Below are positions 11,264 to 24,312 of a stretch of DNA of 64,000 nucleotides, piece after piece; position 1 is the stretch's first letter; every line of letters starts with the position of its first letter. Below the pieces are notes generated by a model. It had not been told where the DNA came from. It ran no database searches and saw only the letters and a program-made list of their open reading frames with translations. Made by a program: the position numbers and the translations under genes. Source of the DNA: Elmis aenea (taxonomy: Eukaryota > Arthropoda > Insecta > Coleoptera > Elmidae). The stretch is taken from NCBI GenBank assembly GCA_947652605.1, contig OX393581.1, positions 5,398,640 through 5,462,639 on the forward strand. Direction: 5' to 3'.

Positions 11264-13843
11264 AATATAACCCATGTCAATCAAGGCTGCCAAAATTATA
11301 GGTGCAGAAAACAGCTATTCTAAATATTGGTTACTAAAAATGCCTTTGACATGGGTTGCTCTTATTTCAAGATATAGATAAATCGTACTAGAAAGACTTA
11401 TTTAAGGGTGTTTTGTAATATTTGACGTTATTTTACAACCACTTTTGTTTTTATGATCAATTCATGTATTGTTTGTGTTATAAAGGTATGGTTTAACAGT
11501 ATAAATTAATACACATATGAATCACCTATATTTGATTTTAAACATAATGGAATGATAGCAAATGTGTTTAATACAAAAAAAAGTCAAATGTTAAATTTTC
11601 CAACAGTTTAATGCACCCTGTGTACAGAGTGTTATTAGTAAAAAAAGCAATATATCAGTACAGGAAAAAATAATATATAAGTAAACCAAAACGCTACACT
11701 GTAAATCTAATTTGCTATTTGTCAACTACAAGGGCCATAAAAAATTTTTAATAGGAAAGTAAGGTAAAAAAAGTCATATACTGAACAATTGGCTTTTTTT
11801 GACGAGATGTTTTTTAATCATACAAAGTCACACATCATCAGAACTCGTTATATATTTTTAAAGTGAATTTGAAGTTTCCTATAACTGTATTTTTTTATTT
11901 TAATTCGCAGACAATATAAATGTAACTTCCGCCTTTTTGTTTTTTCTTCCTCTTTTATTTGTTGTGTTTATCTAAACCGTTCCATTATCTAGTTATCGTG
12001 AATGCTACATTATTTTGTTTCTTTTTAATAAGAAAAAAGCCGCTACTCAAGATCGGTAGAGTCTTGATAAAAATTAACTCAGATGTGTCCGTACAAACAT
12101 TTACAGCTTAAACTGTTTTTTATGTAAAATGGATTTTATTATGTATTGTACAGGATAAAAAAGAATAAATATAGTCTTTGTGGAAGCCCGACTTTTTATT
12201 TCATAATTTTTCGACCTTTGAAATGGAGTTAACAACCATTGTTTAATCAAAAATAGCGCATTTTAAGCAAAATTTGAAGACAAATTTAGCAAAATATTAA
12301 CCATGGTTATAAAACAAGTTATGAAGCTAGTTATAAAGCAATCATAATGTTAATTTTCTAATTATAAGTCCATAAAAACGTTATGACATGTCGATTAAAA
12401 CTAATTTTTATTAATGTCGCATCCAGGTGTTGCTTTTGATTCATCCAGCCTATTTTTTATGTCACGCTACATTCCCACGTAAATTTGTATTTTTGACTAA
12501 AGGTCAGATCGTAATTACATTGTTATTAACCGGAAACGAATCTTTTAAAAAACGTTAGAAATGATCTGTATAAGAATTTCGTAATTGTGGAAGCACTTCA
12601 AGGTTTCATTTGACTCACCGTCTGTTCACGACTTAAATTAAATAAATGACATTTACAAGTAGTTCAGATGTTGTTAACAATGCCTCTGGACGATGTTTAA
12701 TGACCCATAGCCAACTATGGTTACCATTTAAAAAAGTCAAGTTTGGCTTATAGGTATATGTAGTTGTTGTCAGGGTTGTTAATTATTGTCACCCTATATA
12801 CATCAATTTTTCTAAAGATCTTTTGTAAGGAGCCCTCAAATTTATACTTGCTTAGAGACCCAGAATGAGACCTTAGCCACCAGATTGTTGTTTTACAAAA
12901 CCTTTAACGATTTGGACCATTTTTGAAAACATTGCTTTCCTGCGTTTTGTATTCATATTACAATAAGCTATGATTTTATGAATTCAGTTCCTGAGAAAAC
13001 GTATATTTTGTGTAAGTACATACAACTAAATCTGAAATGTGTAAAGTGCAATTAACTTCGTTTTCAGTTTGCACGAGAACTGCATTTTCTCTTTCACTAC
13101 ATATACAAATTGCAAAACTGCTTCAAACTTAATGTTTAAAACACCCACATACCAGCCACAATTTTTGCGATGGATTTTTGTGTAGGCTGGAGGTGTTGTA
13201 CCGAAAAATTAATAAAAATAATATATTGCATAAGACAGCTAAGCTATAATCGTTGTAGCTGTTACTTTATATTTAAACTTGACGTGAATTTTGCGCTGCA
13301 AGGCATCAGCGGATGTATATTTCAAACGTTTGCTTCAAATATTTTAATCTTACGTTAGGCCTTCTCATGGTTTTACCGTTAGAAAGAGTGTATCATATTC
13401 TCCTTACTTATTAAGCGTTTTGTTGTGAACTTATAAGTGTAATTTTAATGACTTTATGTGTTTATTATACCAGCCTATGCAAATTTAATTACAATACGAT
13501 TTTAAAGTGATAGTTTTTCTCAGGAGCGCGTTTGCTTTTGAATGAATAAGAACACAATTATTCGCCGCGTGTAATCCAATTGGGAAATGACTTTCTAGTT
13601 TGTATATTTTTTTTATCTTAACACACCCATGATGCGTTTATTTAATAGCAAAGTAGGAGAGTTAATACAAATATTATCTTTAAGAATGACTGCTGTGTTT
13701 TAATTGGGTAGAAGTGGGACAAACCGCACATAAAAACTAATTTTGTGTTTCACTTTTTTTAACAACTCCCTTCTGTTCAATATTTTTATTAGTTGAAATT
13801 GAAATTGATATGGTAGCTAATAGAAGAGCAGTCCTTTATTTTA
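11264..13843. other. AT-rich non-coding DNA, no gene seen
   Basis: Contains a lone transposon-end-like motif GCACCCTGTGTACAGAGTG at about 11613, which pairs with itself across a short gap, and CACCCTATATA near 12789. No coding homology was found. The frame at 13170-13358 has no recognisable domain. Confidence 0.45.
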
Positions 13844-14026
13844 AATTTAATGTTAGTAAATATTTTTATAATAAATTCTGATAAGTTATGATAATATTAC
13901 ATATATCGTAATACAAAAAATGAAATAACATTTTTAAAGATAGCAATAAGTATTTCCCGGAAAATAAAACATAGTTTAAGATGGTCCTGGATTCAAGAAA
14001 CCTGGGATCCTGGGAGAGAAACCCTA
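13844..14026 (-). mobile_element. Left-end fragment of the TAGGGTTTCT hAT family, inverted
   Basis: Read on the minus strand, this begins TAGGGTTTCTCTCCCAGGAT and follows the left 190 bp of the hAT at 7157, including TTATAACTTATCAGAATTTA-like sequence and a CCCGGGA remnant. It is truncated and diverged, with no right end. Confidence 0.75.
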
Positions 14027-15789
14027 CTACAACTCTTATAAACTGTGTTAATAAAGTATTTTAGGCCCTGAAGATAAAATAAGTTAGTGTTTGGAAGTAA
14101 CATAAGGAAATGCAATAAATCAAAAATAAACAATTGGTTTTTAAAACTACGCATTAAATATCAAGAAATTTTAGTCAAAGCACAACTAACTTATCGATTC
14201 AATTACATAGTTGTGAGCCTCATAAAAGCAAAACTATTGGATCCCACTTTCTTGTCCTCATTTAAAAAGTTGAAAGAAGTTCCAACAAAGTGTCTAAGAA
14301 ATAAGACGCTTAACTTTTAATTGTTACTTAACAAGCATATAATTACCTAGCAAAAGAAATGTAATTGTAATTTTGTGTATTATAAATATGCCCACTCGGA
14401 AACTGGAGTTAATTGTACATTAGGTATTTATGCGTAAATGAACACTATGCGACAAATTCCTTTGAGGTTCGGTTTTTGTGCAGACATACAATTTGGTACA
14501 TTTTAATTGGATCAATGAACTCTTGTTTATACATTTAAAATTGCTGCAGTTATTAAATAAAATGATAACGAGTATCTTTAGACCATAAAGTGATCTTCTT
14601 TAAAAGGCTTAAAAATCAATTACTCATATTTTAAAGAGTAAGAAATACCGACTTGCTAAGAACCTTCTAATAACCTGGTAAACTGTAGATTTATTAATTA
14701 GCTTTTTGCTTTTTAATTTGATACTATTGTTTATGGCAGTAAATGCCTGCAAAATACTACACTCATATTTCAAAATAACGAATAATAATTAACAACATTT
14801 CGTTTTGTTACCTTAACAAAGGAATATTTACCTGGAAATTGCTCAAACTTGCGCCAATACATGTTCCCACATAAAATTATGGATATAATAGCGTTATTAG
14901 TTGAGTTTTACACGAAATTATCAGGCTATTAAAAATTAGGTTAATAATTGTTACCTTGTGTCGCTGGAACCTGGGCCGCACGCTTTTACAAAACAAGAAA
15001 TTTATCATTCCAATAAACGTTTTAATCGCTTGTTTAACATAGAAACGCCGTTTTTAGAAATCCTCTTAATTTAATTAACGTTTTAATGTGTCCAAAATCG
15101 ATATTTGCACAAAAGAAAGTTTTTTTTATTAATTATTTATAGAAAAATCTCAAACGGCGACCTTTACCTGTTTTTATTTTGAGTAGAAACTAGAAAGCCG
15201 ATTTCACATTTTGAATTTTGTTAAATTTAAATTTGCTGAACACAATTTATTCAAAAACAAAGAAATTTTCTTGCTTTAAGTTTAGGGTAATTTAATTATG
15301 CAAAGATTTTATTTGTTTACATATTACGAAACAGGAACTATAATTTATAGACATACATATTCATAGTAGGTGCAGATTTTCAACTACAACTTTTTTAAAG
15401 TTATGGAGTACTTAATTGCTTATCAAGACATATTTTTATAAAACTTTCTCCAACTGCGCCTATAAAAGTTATCTCAAAAATTATAAGTGAACACTATGAT
15501 ATAACTTTTAAATGTAACATTTCAGTGCTTAGCCAGATGTTATCATCATTAGTTTTTGGTAAGCTACTCTGACTTTTTTGCCCTTCTTTTCTTTTTCTGT
15601 CTCTTCCCTGATTTTTCTTTTTATTTCTCTTTCTTTTACTGTAAGGTCATTGTCTATGTAAACGTTTTGAGCTTTTAATCTGCTCTTATTCTGCATTATC
15701 TTTATTTTGGAGCAAAATATATTACGTATTTGACTTGTTTTTAAATAATTAACTGCTTCCTCCTTTTCGAGTTATTTATTCCAAAACAT
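14027..15789. other. AT-rich non-coding DNA, no gene seen
   Basis: No homology to known proteins is visible. The 77-aa frame at 14087-14320 has a basic composition but no motif, and I do not regard it as a gene. Confidence 0.45.
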
Positions 15790-15882
15790 GGACATAATTT
15801 ATTTTATCCCGGGAACCCGGGGAATCCCGGAATTTTTCCCGGAATCTCGGGATAAGCAAAATGGTCAAATATAAGAAACCCC
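15790..15882 (+). mobile_element. Right-end fragment of the TAGGGTTTCT hAT family
   Basis: It matches the right 100 bp of the hAT at 7157-7880: GACATAATTTATT, several CCCGGG motifs, then AAGCAAAATGGTCAAATAT and AAGAAACCCC. No left end is present, so it is a solo end left by deletion. Confidence 0.75.
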
Positions 15883-17311
15883 AAGTTGTAGTGATTTAGC
15901 AATTGAATAACTCTAAACCTCATAAATATGTTTAATTTAACCACTTTTTTCATGAAAGGTCTTTTATAAATCAATAAAAAAGCTACTCCACAAGAGACGG
16001 GAATCTTTGAACTGGTCTAGCGTTGCCATAAAATGACTTTCATAAAAAGATGAGGATGATTGAAGTTATATATGTTACATAAATAAATCACCTCAATGTT
16101 TCAAGCATTTATCAAACTAACAGGCTACTTTAATAGGCAAAAATAGTAAAAATTTTGTTAACATGCCTGATAGTTAACATATTTATGTTTACTGATATTC
16201 TTGATGTAAGGAAACGTTGTGTATAAAGCAAACAAGTGATTTAATTGGCATTATAAATCCGTATCAAAGTAAATTGCATTTTGTTGCTTGTCGAACTAAA
16301 AGGGGTTGATGTTTTCTGTTAATAATGAAACAAATGTTGGTATACTTAGTTAAAATGTTAGATCAGCGTATGTACTTATGAATGTATGTACATATAAGGT
16401 AATTCCTCATTATCCTCACTAAATTTGCTTCGTTTCTAGTAACCTTTAAGTGATCTTTAAATCCACTGGATTACTCCAGATTTCTCTCCAATCAATCGTA
16501 GGATAATCAGCATTTTGGAAGATTTAGGGCAGTCACGTTGTTATTTTCTTGCATTTCTGTCTTGTTTACATTATTGTTTTAATGCACTCTTTGTTAATTT
16601 ATGTTTGAGTCGTAAATCAGCAGACACGTGAGCAAGAAATAACTTACAACAAGCAAATATCTAACGGTATATGATTAGTTGGATACCAATAAGCACATGA
16701 CAGCACGTTTTATGGAACATTAAAATTGTCTTTTTTTCTGCATTTTTAAGTGGTTAAGTGTACCAACCTTCAGGTTTATGTCTGTAGATATTTTATATAT
16801 TGATTAAAAATCGAGTTTGCTTATGCGAACTGTTTATTAACTTGTTAAAGCCACTTTATAAATACATTCGCAAGGTACGTTTTGTTTATTTACACTAGGA
16901 ATGCAAAATAAAGACTGTATTGTGTCAGAAAACCTATTTTACCTTATACGTCGGTATTTTATAACTACTGTTATTTTTTTCTGCTTTAAAATGCAATGCC
17001 GCGCTCGAAACTCGTTAATGTGCAGTTAGCATAAATGCGAAGTTATTAAAATTCATAGATAAAGGACATTGAGTGACTTTAAAAATATTTGTTCACACAC
17101 GATTAAGCATCGAATGTGCGTAACTTATGTCGTTTTATTAGATATGGGAATAAGTTTATATCGCTTTTAATTGCACTGTATATTTTTTTAAATTCACAAA
17201 ATGGGAGTGTGCTGCGTATGTGACTTTGCCAAGTGTTTTAAAATTGATTTTGAAGGCCGTCAAAGCCAATCACAGCATAGTCGGTGCACTATTGTACAAT
17301 TTTTGTATGTA
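15883..17311. other. AT-rich non-coding DNA, no gene seen
   Basis: No repeat family, RNA gene or coding homology recognised. The last two bases (TA, 17310-17311) are the likely target dinucleotide of the mariner-like element that follows. Confidence 0.4.
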
Positions 17312-17578
17312 CGGGTGGGCCAAAAGTCACTTTACCATTAAAAAATTAAATCATTGTTCTTACTCAGAGAACATACCTGGGCATGGGACACTTTAACGAA
17401 AGAAATCCTCCACTAAAACCAGCGATGTTGGCTATCATTTGGCGTTTCCACTAGCAAGGTTCCTTCCAGGTTCTTCCACGGACTGGAAGATTTCGCTTAG
17501 CTCGTTTCCAGGACAATATTCAACGGGCACAGCAGAGCATTAATGAAGGGCCAGGAATATCCATCCACTTGACGGCGT

Positions 17579-18045
17579 TCTCAAGAGCTTGGACTCACCC
17601 GTAGTACTTTGAGGATAATAATTGGAATACGGTCACGATTACCGGCGAAATATATCGCCAAATGTTAAGAAAGTTTTTGGTTCCCTCTCTTGAGAATAAA
17701 CCTGGAATGTGGTGGCAGCAAGATGGGGCAACCGCTCGCTCAGCCCGAGAGTCCATGCAGCTGATAAGGCAAATTTTCGGAGAAAAAATATTCTCCACAA
17801 ATGCGGAGTTTCGTTGGCCGCCACGTTCCCCTGACCTGGTGGCTCCAGATTTCTTTTTATGGGGATATTTGAAACAGAGAGTGTTTGTCCATAAGCCCCG
17901 AACTCTTGCTGATCTAAAGGACAATATTCGCCAGGAAATTCGAATGTTAAACAGAGTCACTTAGCAAGCAGTTTTGGAGAGTGCTATAGAAAGAGCTCGC
18001 CTTTGTAAAGAGGAAAACGGGGGTCATTTAAAAGATGTTATCTTT
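17579..18045 (+). pseudogene. Mariner-like transposase (DDE_3/IS630 superfamily), internally deleted
   Basis: 17579-17620 encodes SQELGLTRSTLRII, part of the N-terminal helix-turn-helix that binds the element ends. The reading then jumps, with a frame change, to TVTITGEIYRQML (from 17629) and on through WWQQDGATA and WPPRSPDLVAPDFFLWGYLK. The last two hold the second and third catalytic Asp, with 41 residues between QD and the APD aspartate (DD41D spacing). A TAG at 17962 breaks the frame before GGHLKDVIF, the usual C-terminus. The segment between HTH and catalytic core, with the first catalytic Asp, is missing, so the protein cannot be active. Confidence 0.85.
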
Positions 18046-18102
18046 TATGTCTAAGATAAAAAAATCTCCAAAAGAATATTATAAAATAGTTAAAAGTACA
18101 AA

Positions 18103-18800
18103 CCTGAAAATAAATACCGAAAAAACTAACACTATGATCGTTACAAAAGAGAACAAAGGGCATAACATTACTTTAAATGGGCTTAGGTTGGAACAGGTAG
18201 AAAGCTTTAAATATTTAGGAGTGATCATAGAGAAAAATGGAGGAATGGACAAGGAAATAAGCGAAAGGACAGGAAATTTGAGAAGAATATTTAACAGTTT
18301 AAGAACGACATTTTTTGGAAATAGTGAAATCCGAAAACGAACAAAAGTGGAAGTGGTCAAAAAGATAGTAGCTCCAGTACTTTTATACAGATGTGAAACG
18401 TGGACACTCACAAACAAGAATATTAGCAGTTTGAATGCAGCAGAATTACGATTTCTAAGAAAAATCCAAGGAAAAACAAAAAAAAGATCGAATCAGAAAT
18501 GAAACATATAGAGGACAATTAAAGATAAAATCAGTTGTAACAAAAGTACAAGAAAGACAGCTGGGATGGTTGGGTCACATTTATAGGATGAAAGAAAAAA
18601 GGTTAACCAGAAGAACCTATGAGGCAAGATCACAGGGAAAAAACAAACATGGTAGACCGAGAAAAACCTGGCAAGACGAAGTAAAAAAAGCAGCAACGGA
18701 TAAAAACATCAAATGGGAAGACATAAAAAAGCTAGCACAAGGCAGAAAAACATGGAAAAAAGTCAGTTACAACTCAACAGTCCTACACCTAACAGTATAA
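18103..18800 (+). pseudogene. LINE ORF C-terminal fragment (post-catalytic RT region and tail)
   Basis: The frame reads KINTEKTNTMIV, then [19 protein letters not shown], the conserved segment just after the RT catalytic box. A frame break near 18500 separates this from LGWLGHIYRMKEKRL and GRPRKTWQDEV, the C-terminal tail seen in many insect endonuclease-reverse transcriptases. The catalytic FADD box is absent because of 5' truncation. The upstream start at 18035 lies in the mariner-like element, so the longer open frame is chimeric. Confidence 0.8.
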
Positions 18801-18826
18801 GAACTCATGACTAAATAAATAAATAA
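18103..18826 (+). mobile_element. 5'-truncated RTE-like LINE nested in the mariner-like element
   Basis: The insertion is flanked by an exact 12-bp duplication TAAAAGTACAAA (18091-18102 and 18827-18838). It ends in a TAAATAAATAAATAA tail typical of RTE-type LINEs, which end in short tandem repeats and not poly(A). It encodes only the end of the reverse transcriptase and the C-terminal tail. Sister copies lie at 27753-28546, 29379-30213 (minus) and 44981-45775. Confidence 0.9.
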
Positions 18827-18883
18827 TAAAAGTACAAAAGTTATTAAATTTATAACTGGTAAAGTAACTTTTGGCCCACCCTG

Positions 18884-21800
18884 TGAGTATTTCTTTCTTT
18901 CCCAAAGTACACAAATACATCTGCCTTAACTCTCCGAGTTGTCTCTCCGTATTTCTTCTAAAACGTGATTTATCTTTAGCTATTCTTACCACTCGATCTT
19001 CTTCCATTCTGTCGATATGTTGGTACCATTCTTTTTTTTATTGTTAGGTACTGATTAATTAATAGTTTTCACATCTCATGTTCTAGTAGTGTTGCTTCTC
19101 TCTCTGTTCAGAAAGGTTTTTGCTGTTCATACAATAAATATTGTTTTTTCCTCGTCTCTGGATCAAATTACACTGTGTATATATTTAAAAGTTAATAGCC
19201 CCCAAAGTTTTAGACCGTATCACTTAATGAATTACAAACTTTCGAACATGTTCGATACGTTTTTCGTTAAAGCTTGTGAACGAAATGATTGAATTTTTAT
19301 TCCACCTTTTACACTGATTGACGCCGCCGTTCGTTTTATTCTTGTAACTTTCTCTTTTATTGATTTAGGTTTTTGTTTTCAAGTTTTCGTTTATGTCGAA
19401 CAACGCATTTAATGTTTTGGTTTTTGATTATTGAGTCCGCAATGTGTTGTTAGTTTAACAAATGAGTTTCCGGTCGGCTGCATTCGTAAGTTCGATTAAT
19501 GTTGCTGTATTTTTTTTAAATTCCATCGTTCCGGGCAGGCTAATTGCCGAAATAAATAAATTACACTCTATGAAACATGTAATAAGTGCAACAGATTCGT
19601 AGAGTCGTTTATAGATTATCTTCCGGTGGATTTCTACTATGATTTACGTTTTAAAACTTGTTTTAATTTGATAATAGGTAGTTCTATAGGAGAAGGTCGT
19701 AAATTTTTTAACGCTTTTTAGATGCTACAATCAATAAAATGTTTTATTCATAATACAAGGTTATAAAGTGTAAAAAAAAAGTGAAATTTGGTTAAAATTT
19801 TATTTGACAAGATTCGACCTTTGTAGTTTATGTGGTAGATGCATTCTGCAAAAAAAAGTTTGGGAAAAGTTGAATAAATATGTTTAATTACAAATTACTA
19901 CTTTATTATCTGTGAATAACTGTTTTTACTGATTTAAAAAAAAACAATCTTGGGATTAGCTTTTTTTGTAGAAAGCTATTGACAAAGGGACAGGAGTTTT
20001 TTTGCATAAAAGATGCTTCATAGACAGCAATTCTTAATTTAACTTGTTTGTACATATTAAATTCACAAGGAATAACTTAAATTATTAAATTATACAAACA
20101 AAATTAAAGAAAGCATTTGACTTTGACACAAATTTAGTGTTTTACTTAACTAGTAGTACAATTTATTTTTCGTCACAGTTCCATATGCCAGTGTTTAATT
20201 AATGTTAAGTTTGAATTCCCATTGGAAAGTGCGTATTCGTATGTAATACTTTTCATTACACAATTATTAATGCACTATCACATAAAAATAACGGTGTATA
20301 AATGAAGATCTACAATTGATAGGGCCAATGAACATTGATTAAACGAAAAAGCACATTCCATAATATGAGGCTATTGTTATCGATACAGAATCGTAACTGT
20401 ATCATTTTTTGTGTTCATTTATGTTTTTAATTACAAGTCAGAACTTAAGACGATGTTGTTAGGCATGAAACTAATTTTATTCGACTAGGAAACAAAGTTA
20501 ATTGCAAAATTCAAAGTCATTTCGTGGGAATACATTTGAAATATACCAGTACTGTGACCCGTTGTTTTTTTTTACATAATCTTTAAGTTAATAAAAACCT
20601 TTTTCGGTGTCGTTTTTGGGAAGATTCTTCCGTACAAACTATTGTAAACTAAACGACTAAGTATCGGATTAAGCATGCTACTACTAATTATAAATGTAAT
20701 AAATTTTTTCTTAACGGATCCAATTATGAAATTTTTATAGTTCTGCAAAGTTCTTGATGTGTTTATTATTGGAAGAACGTAAATTGGATATTAAACAAAA
20801 TGTAAACAGGTTAACTGCCGGATATTATGGTACCAATGTTCCATTTCCGTTTTTTGAGGAAGTACTAATAACCATTTCGATAACTGTTTGTTTTAATTAC
20901 AATATTTAGTGAATTGTTCATTTATACGCATACATTTCTGCGTTTATTAATAAAATTAGTTGATGTAATAATAAATTGAGTATGTTTTGGCGAGTTGATG
21001 ATATACAAACAGAATATAATTGAGGTTATTCGAAAAGTCCTTGAGAAGCCCCTAAACAAAAATGAATACGTATGAATTTAGGACAATAATAAGTTGTTTT
21101 AAGTACATAAAAGGAGCTTCAATAGAAAAAAATATTTATTTTCTTGTGCTTAGTCCATTTAGTTGTTTAATTTTAAGATAGTAATAAATTATTCAGTGAA
21201 ATCTAGGTTGTATCTATTAAATTTTTATCGGTTTTTATTTCGTTTTAAATTCAAAATCCCGGTTAAACAAGGGCAGTATATAAACGTAAGTCAGTTTAAA
21301 GTGATTTAAAAAAAAAACATAAATTCCAATCGGCAGACATAAATCACTCTCCGTCACTATTTATTTGCTTGGTCATAAAAAGTTATTTTTATACTCCAGT
21401 TTTCTGTATATCCATAAAAGTAAATATTTTTATTTATAACATGATCGGATCGTTGTATAACAGGCGCGAATGTTTGTTTACCGCAAAAAAACTCGTCATA
21501 AAACGTGAAATAAACTTCATTCATAAGCATTATTCAACCAGTTTGTTTAACAAAGCATTATTGTACGTGCTGGCACAAAAACTGGTGAAAACTATTATAA
21601 TCGAAGTAGCTCACGATAAGTAAAAAACAAAATATGATGGATTGAGTGTTACATAAAAATATTGACAGTCGATCTGTGTACGACAAATGAACAAATATAC
21701 AAGGCAGTTGTTTTAAAATTCCAAAAAAAGGTTACCATACGCAAAAAGCAGTAGTTTGAAAGCAAATATTTTAAGCTTTTGAATCAATAAAGGATTTTTA

Positions 21801-22528
21801 AATGGTTAAAACTCCGGAGACAACGTTGAAGATTGCCCGGAGTTCTATTTGGATTAAAGTGTATATAATAAAAAACGAAAAAGTCAGTCTAAGATTGTGA
21901 AATCAAGTTTAAATAAAGAAATCGTCTTATTTATACCAGAATTGCACTTTGTTTTACAAATAACGCTGAAATTAAATAATTAGCTTACTCTCTCTGTATG
22001 GAACCGATTTCTTTTGTACTTAAACCCAGCAAATTCTAGCCAACAATAGAATTCTTTGGAAAAAAGTGACGATTCATGTCGAGTTACCTTTGCGTGCAAA
22101 ATTTAAGTTGCTGTAGTAGCTAAAACAGTTTAAACGAAATGTTGAAATAATATGGTGATTTGGTGGGTATGATTTTGCATAACAACGCAAAAACTTACGT
22201 AAATGCGGAAAATATGACAAACTAAAATTGTTTTTTGAGCATTTGGCGTGCATAATTTTAATCGAAATAATAAATTTAGAAAAAGACGAACCACTGTTGC
22301 AATTTTTGTGCTATAATAATAGAAATATGTACCTAGTAAGTACAATTTTCTTGTTCTGGTGAAGTTATTTAAAGATTTAATTTGACAATATTGGGCTAAA
22401 AATTGTATTGTACCTACATTAAATATTCGCACGAAATGATGTACAATAAAATAATTCTTGAGTGATAACGAATTTGTCATCCAGTGGTATGTGCAATGCT
22501 TTAAGTAAGGCTAGAATGCATAGTTGGT
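18884..22528. other. AT-rich non-coding DNA, no gene seen
   Basis: No coding homology, RNA gene or clear repeat was found in about 3.6 kb. Frames at 19089-19292, 21369-21623 and 22130-22480 lack recognisable domains. Confidence 0.45.
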
Positions 22529-23269
22529 GTTTTTATTTATTTATTTATTTCCGCGGAGATGGTTCCCTTATAGGTTCCTGTACTGCGACCTATTGGTCTA
22601 TTGTGCCCTCTGGTGATGGCTCCTTAAAGGAGTCCTGTGTTTTTGAAAAACTCCAGGATTTTCTTTGAGGGTGTTTTTCTTAACTTTTCTTGGTTGGCTT
22701 TTTCAATCCCTAGTAGTCTACGCCTATAGGTAGTGAATCCTTCACACTGGCTTATTACGTGAAGAGGAGTTTCTTCTTCTTCACCACATCCTCTGCATAT
22801 ATCGGTCTGAGAGCCCTATTACGTACAAGTTTGTTAAGCATGCAGTATCCTGTGAAAAGTGCTGTGTCTGCTCTGATGTCTACTCTACTCATCCTAAGCA
22901 TTTGTTTTGTCTTTTCCTTAGAGAATTTTGACAAGATAGCCTTAGAGTGGGCTATTCCTGCTACTTTTTTTCCAATGAGCATTATGCCCTTGTATTAATA
23001 TGTCATTAGGACACCGCTTGGCTCCCATATAATGTGCCAACTGGGAGTTTTGGTACGAGAAAGGTGTCTCGCTGCCAATTTTGGCTAGGCTTTCTCGTTC
23101 CCTGGTATATTGGTGTGCCCTGGACACCATACCAGATTAACGTTATTACTGCTTCCTAGCACGTTAAGTGCCCGGGTGCAGTTCAGAACAAGTCCAGAGT
23201 TTACTTCCGACGAACCAAGAGCTTTTAAGACTGCTCGGCTGTCAGACACTGTGAAGATTCTATTTAATA
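22529..23269 (-). mobile_element. LINE 3' end (RNase H type, I/R1-like group), 5' truncated
   Basis: On the minus strand it follows the same sequence as the better-preserved copy at 32996-33842: RNase H segment, CRGCGEEEETPLHV-like zinc cluster, then a 3' UTR ending CCGCGGAAATAAATAAATAA. Flanking CATAGTTGGT (22519-22528) and CATAGTTAGT (23270-23279) are a likely 10-bp target duplication with one mismatch. Several frameshifts and a deletion of about 100 bp relative to the other copy mark it as dead. Confidence 0.8.
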
Positions 23270-23279
23270 CATAGTTAGT

Positions 23280-24132
23280 TACTTTCCTGCATCTATTTAG
23301 CTATAAATGTTTGTATTATTCAAGCATTTTTGCAAGTGATCATTGGAAAAAAAAAAGAACTGCTTATTAATAAAGCTTTTTGTACTTACTTAAACCAATT
23401 AAATTTAATAATTCATGTATTTATTAAAGTGATTACTAGTTTGGATACTTTCATATCTTCGCCAGTTTTAAAACTGGTTAGATTTTCTTTAAGAATTGAC
23501 TATTCTGAGAATTAAGTTGGGTGATATTTTAAATAAACTTGTATAAATTTGTGTTTAATTAAAATTGCAGACACTTTCCTCTATTAACTACTATTCATCC
23601 ATTCCTATACATATATTTAAATACGATTTTACAAAGAAAACTCTCCTATTATTGCACTGCTTGTTTGTACTTGAAATTTTTGTGGTTTTGTAGCATAAGT
23701 TGGTGTGGTTTGAATTGTAGTTATTTATGACCGATTTCTCTCGTCTAACGATGGCATACGCAGTGCTACGTATTATTATGTCTTGATAAAACAAATATTA
23801 ATCTCATATTTCTGTTTCGTGGTTTTCAATCTCTTTGGGAGATCCATTTCCGACTGACTACCACAACTGAATACCTTCACAAAGATCTTGTGGTTTGAGA
23901 TCTCACACACAAAAACAAAAATCTAATACCATAATTGTGGATAAAGTGTAGCAATTAGAGCCCTAGTTCTTAGAAAATATGGTACACTTGGGATGATCTT
24001 GTTTAAATCCTTTGTTTAGTGTTTTGGTTAGGGTTTAATATAAACAGGACTTAAGATTTCTCGATAGTTTTCATCTCTCGAGAAATAAATTTCTCATTTC
24101 TGGAGAATTCGCGAGTCTCGATTTTATAATTA
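23280..24132. other. AT-rich non-coding DNA, no gene seen
   Basis: Nothing recognisable apart from short open frames without domains. Confidence 0.4.
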
Positions 24133-24312
24133 TGCCCATTTTGATTTTTGTTTATTATCTAGCGTGCAATGGAAATTTTTTAAAATATTAAAGCATCATT
24201 GAATAGGTCTCCGAAAATAGAACAATTTGTCTTATTTAAACTTCTTTGTAGCTCTTACCATTTACGGAATCGTCGGAATCCCAATAGTGGCCCTTCTATC
24301 TGGACCACCCTG
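24133..24312. mobile_element. MITE right-end fragment, CACCCTG end
   Basis: It matches 26140-26320: shared stretches include TTCTAGCGTGCNATGGAAAT, AATAGTGGCCCTTCTAT and the terminal GGACCACCCTG, followed by TA. Only the right part of the element is present. Confidence 0.75.

Larger units (their letters stand above)
17312..18883 (+). mobile_element. Mariner-like (DD41D-type) element interrupted by a LINE
   Basis: The left end at 17312 reads CGGGTGGGCCAAAAGTCACT. The right end, read inward from 18883, is CAGGGTGGGCCAAAAGTTAC. The inverted repeats cover about 26 bp with two differences. Removing the nested LINE and one target duplication leaves about 835 bp, well short of an intact element of this type. 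Inside are a transposase with a large internal deletion (17579-18045) and a nested LINE (18103-18826). Left flank is TA; the right flank is TG, a decayed TA. Confidence 0.85.

Noticed and set aside
17662..17964. 100-codon open frame as a host gene
   Set aside because: It carries QDGATA and WPPRSPDL...DFFLWG transposase motifs inside mariner-like inverted repeats, so it is a transposase relic.
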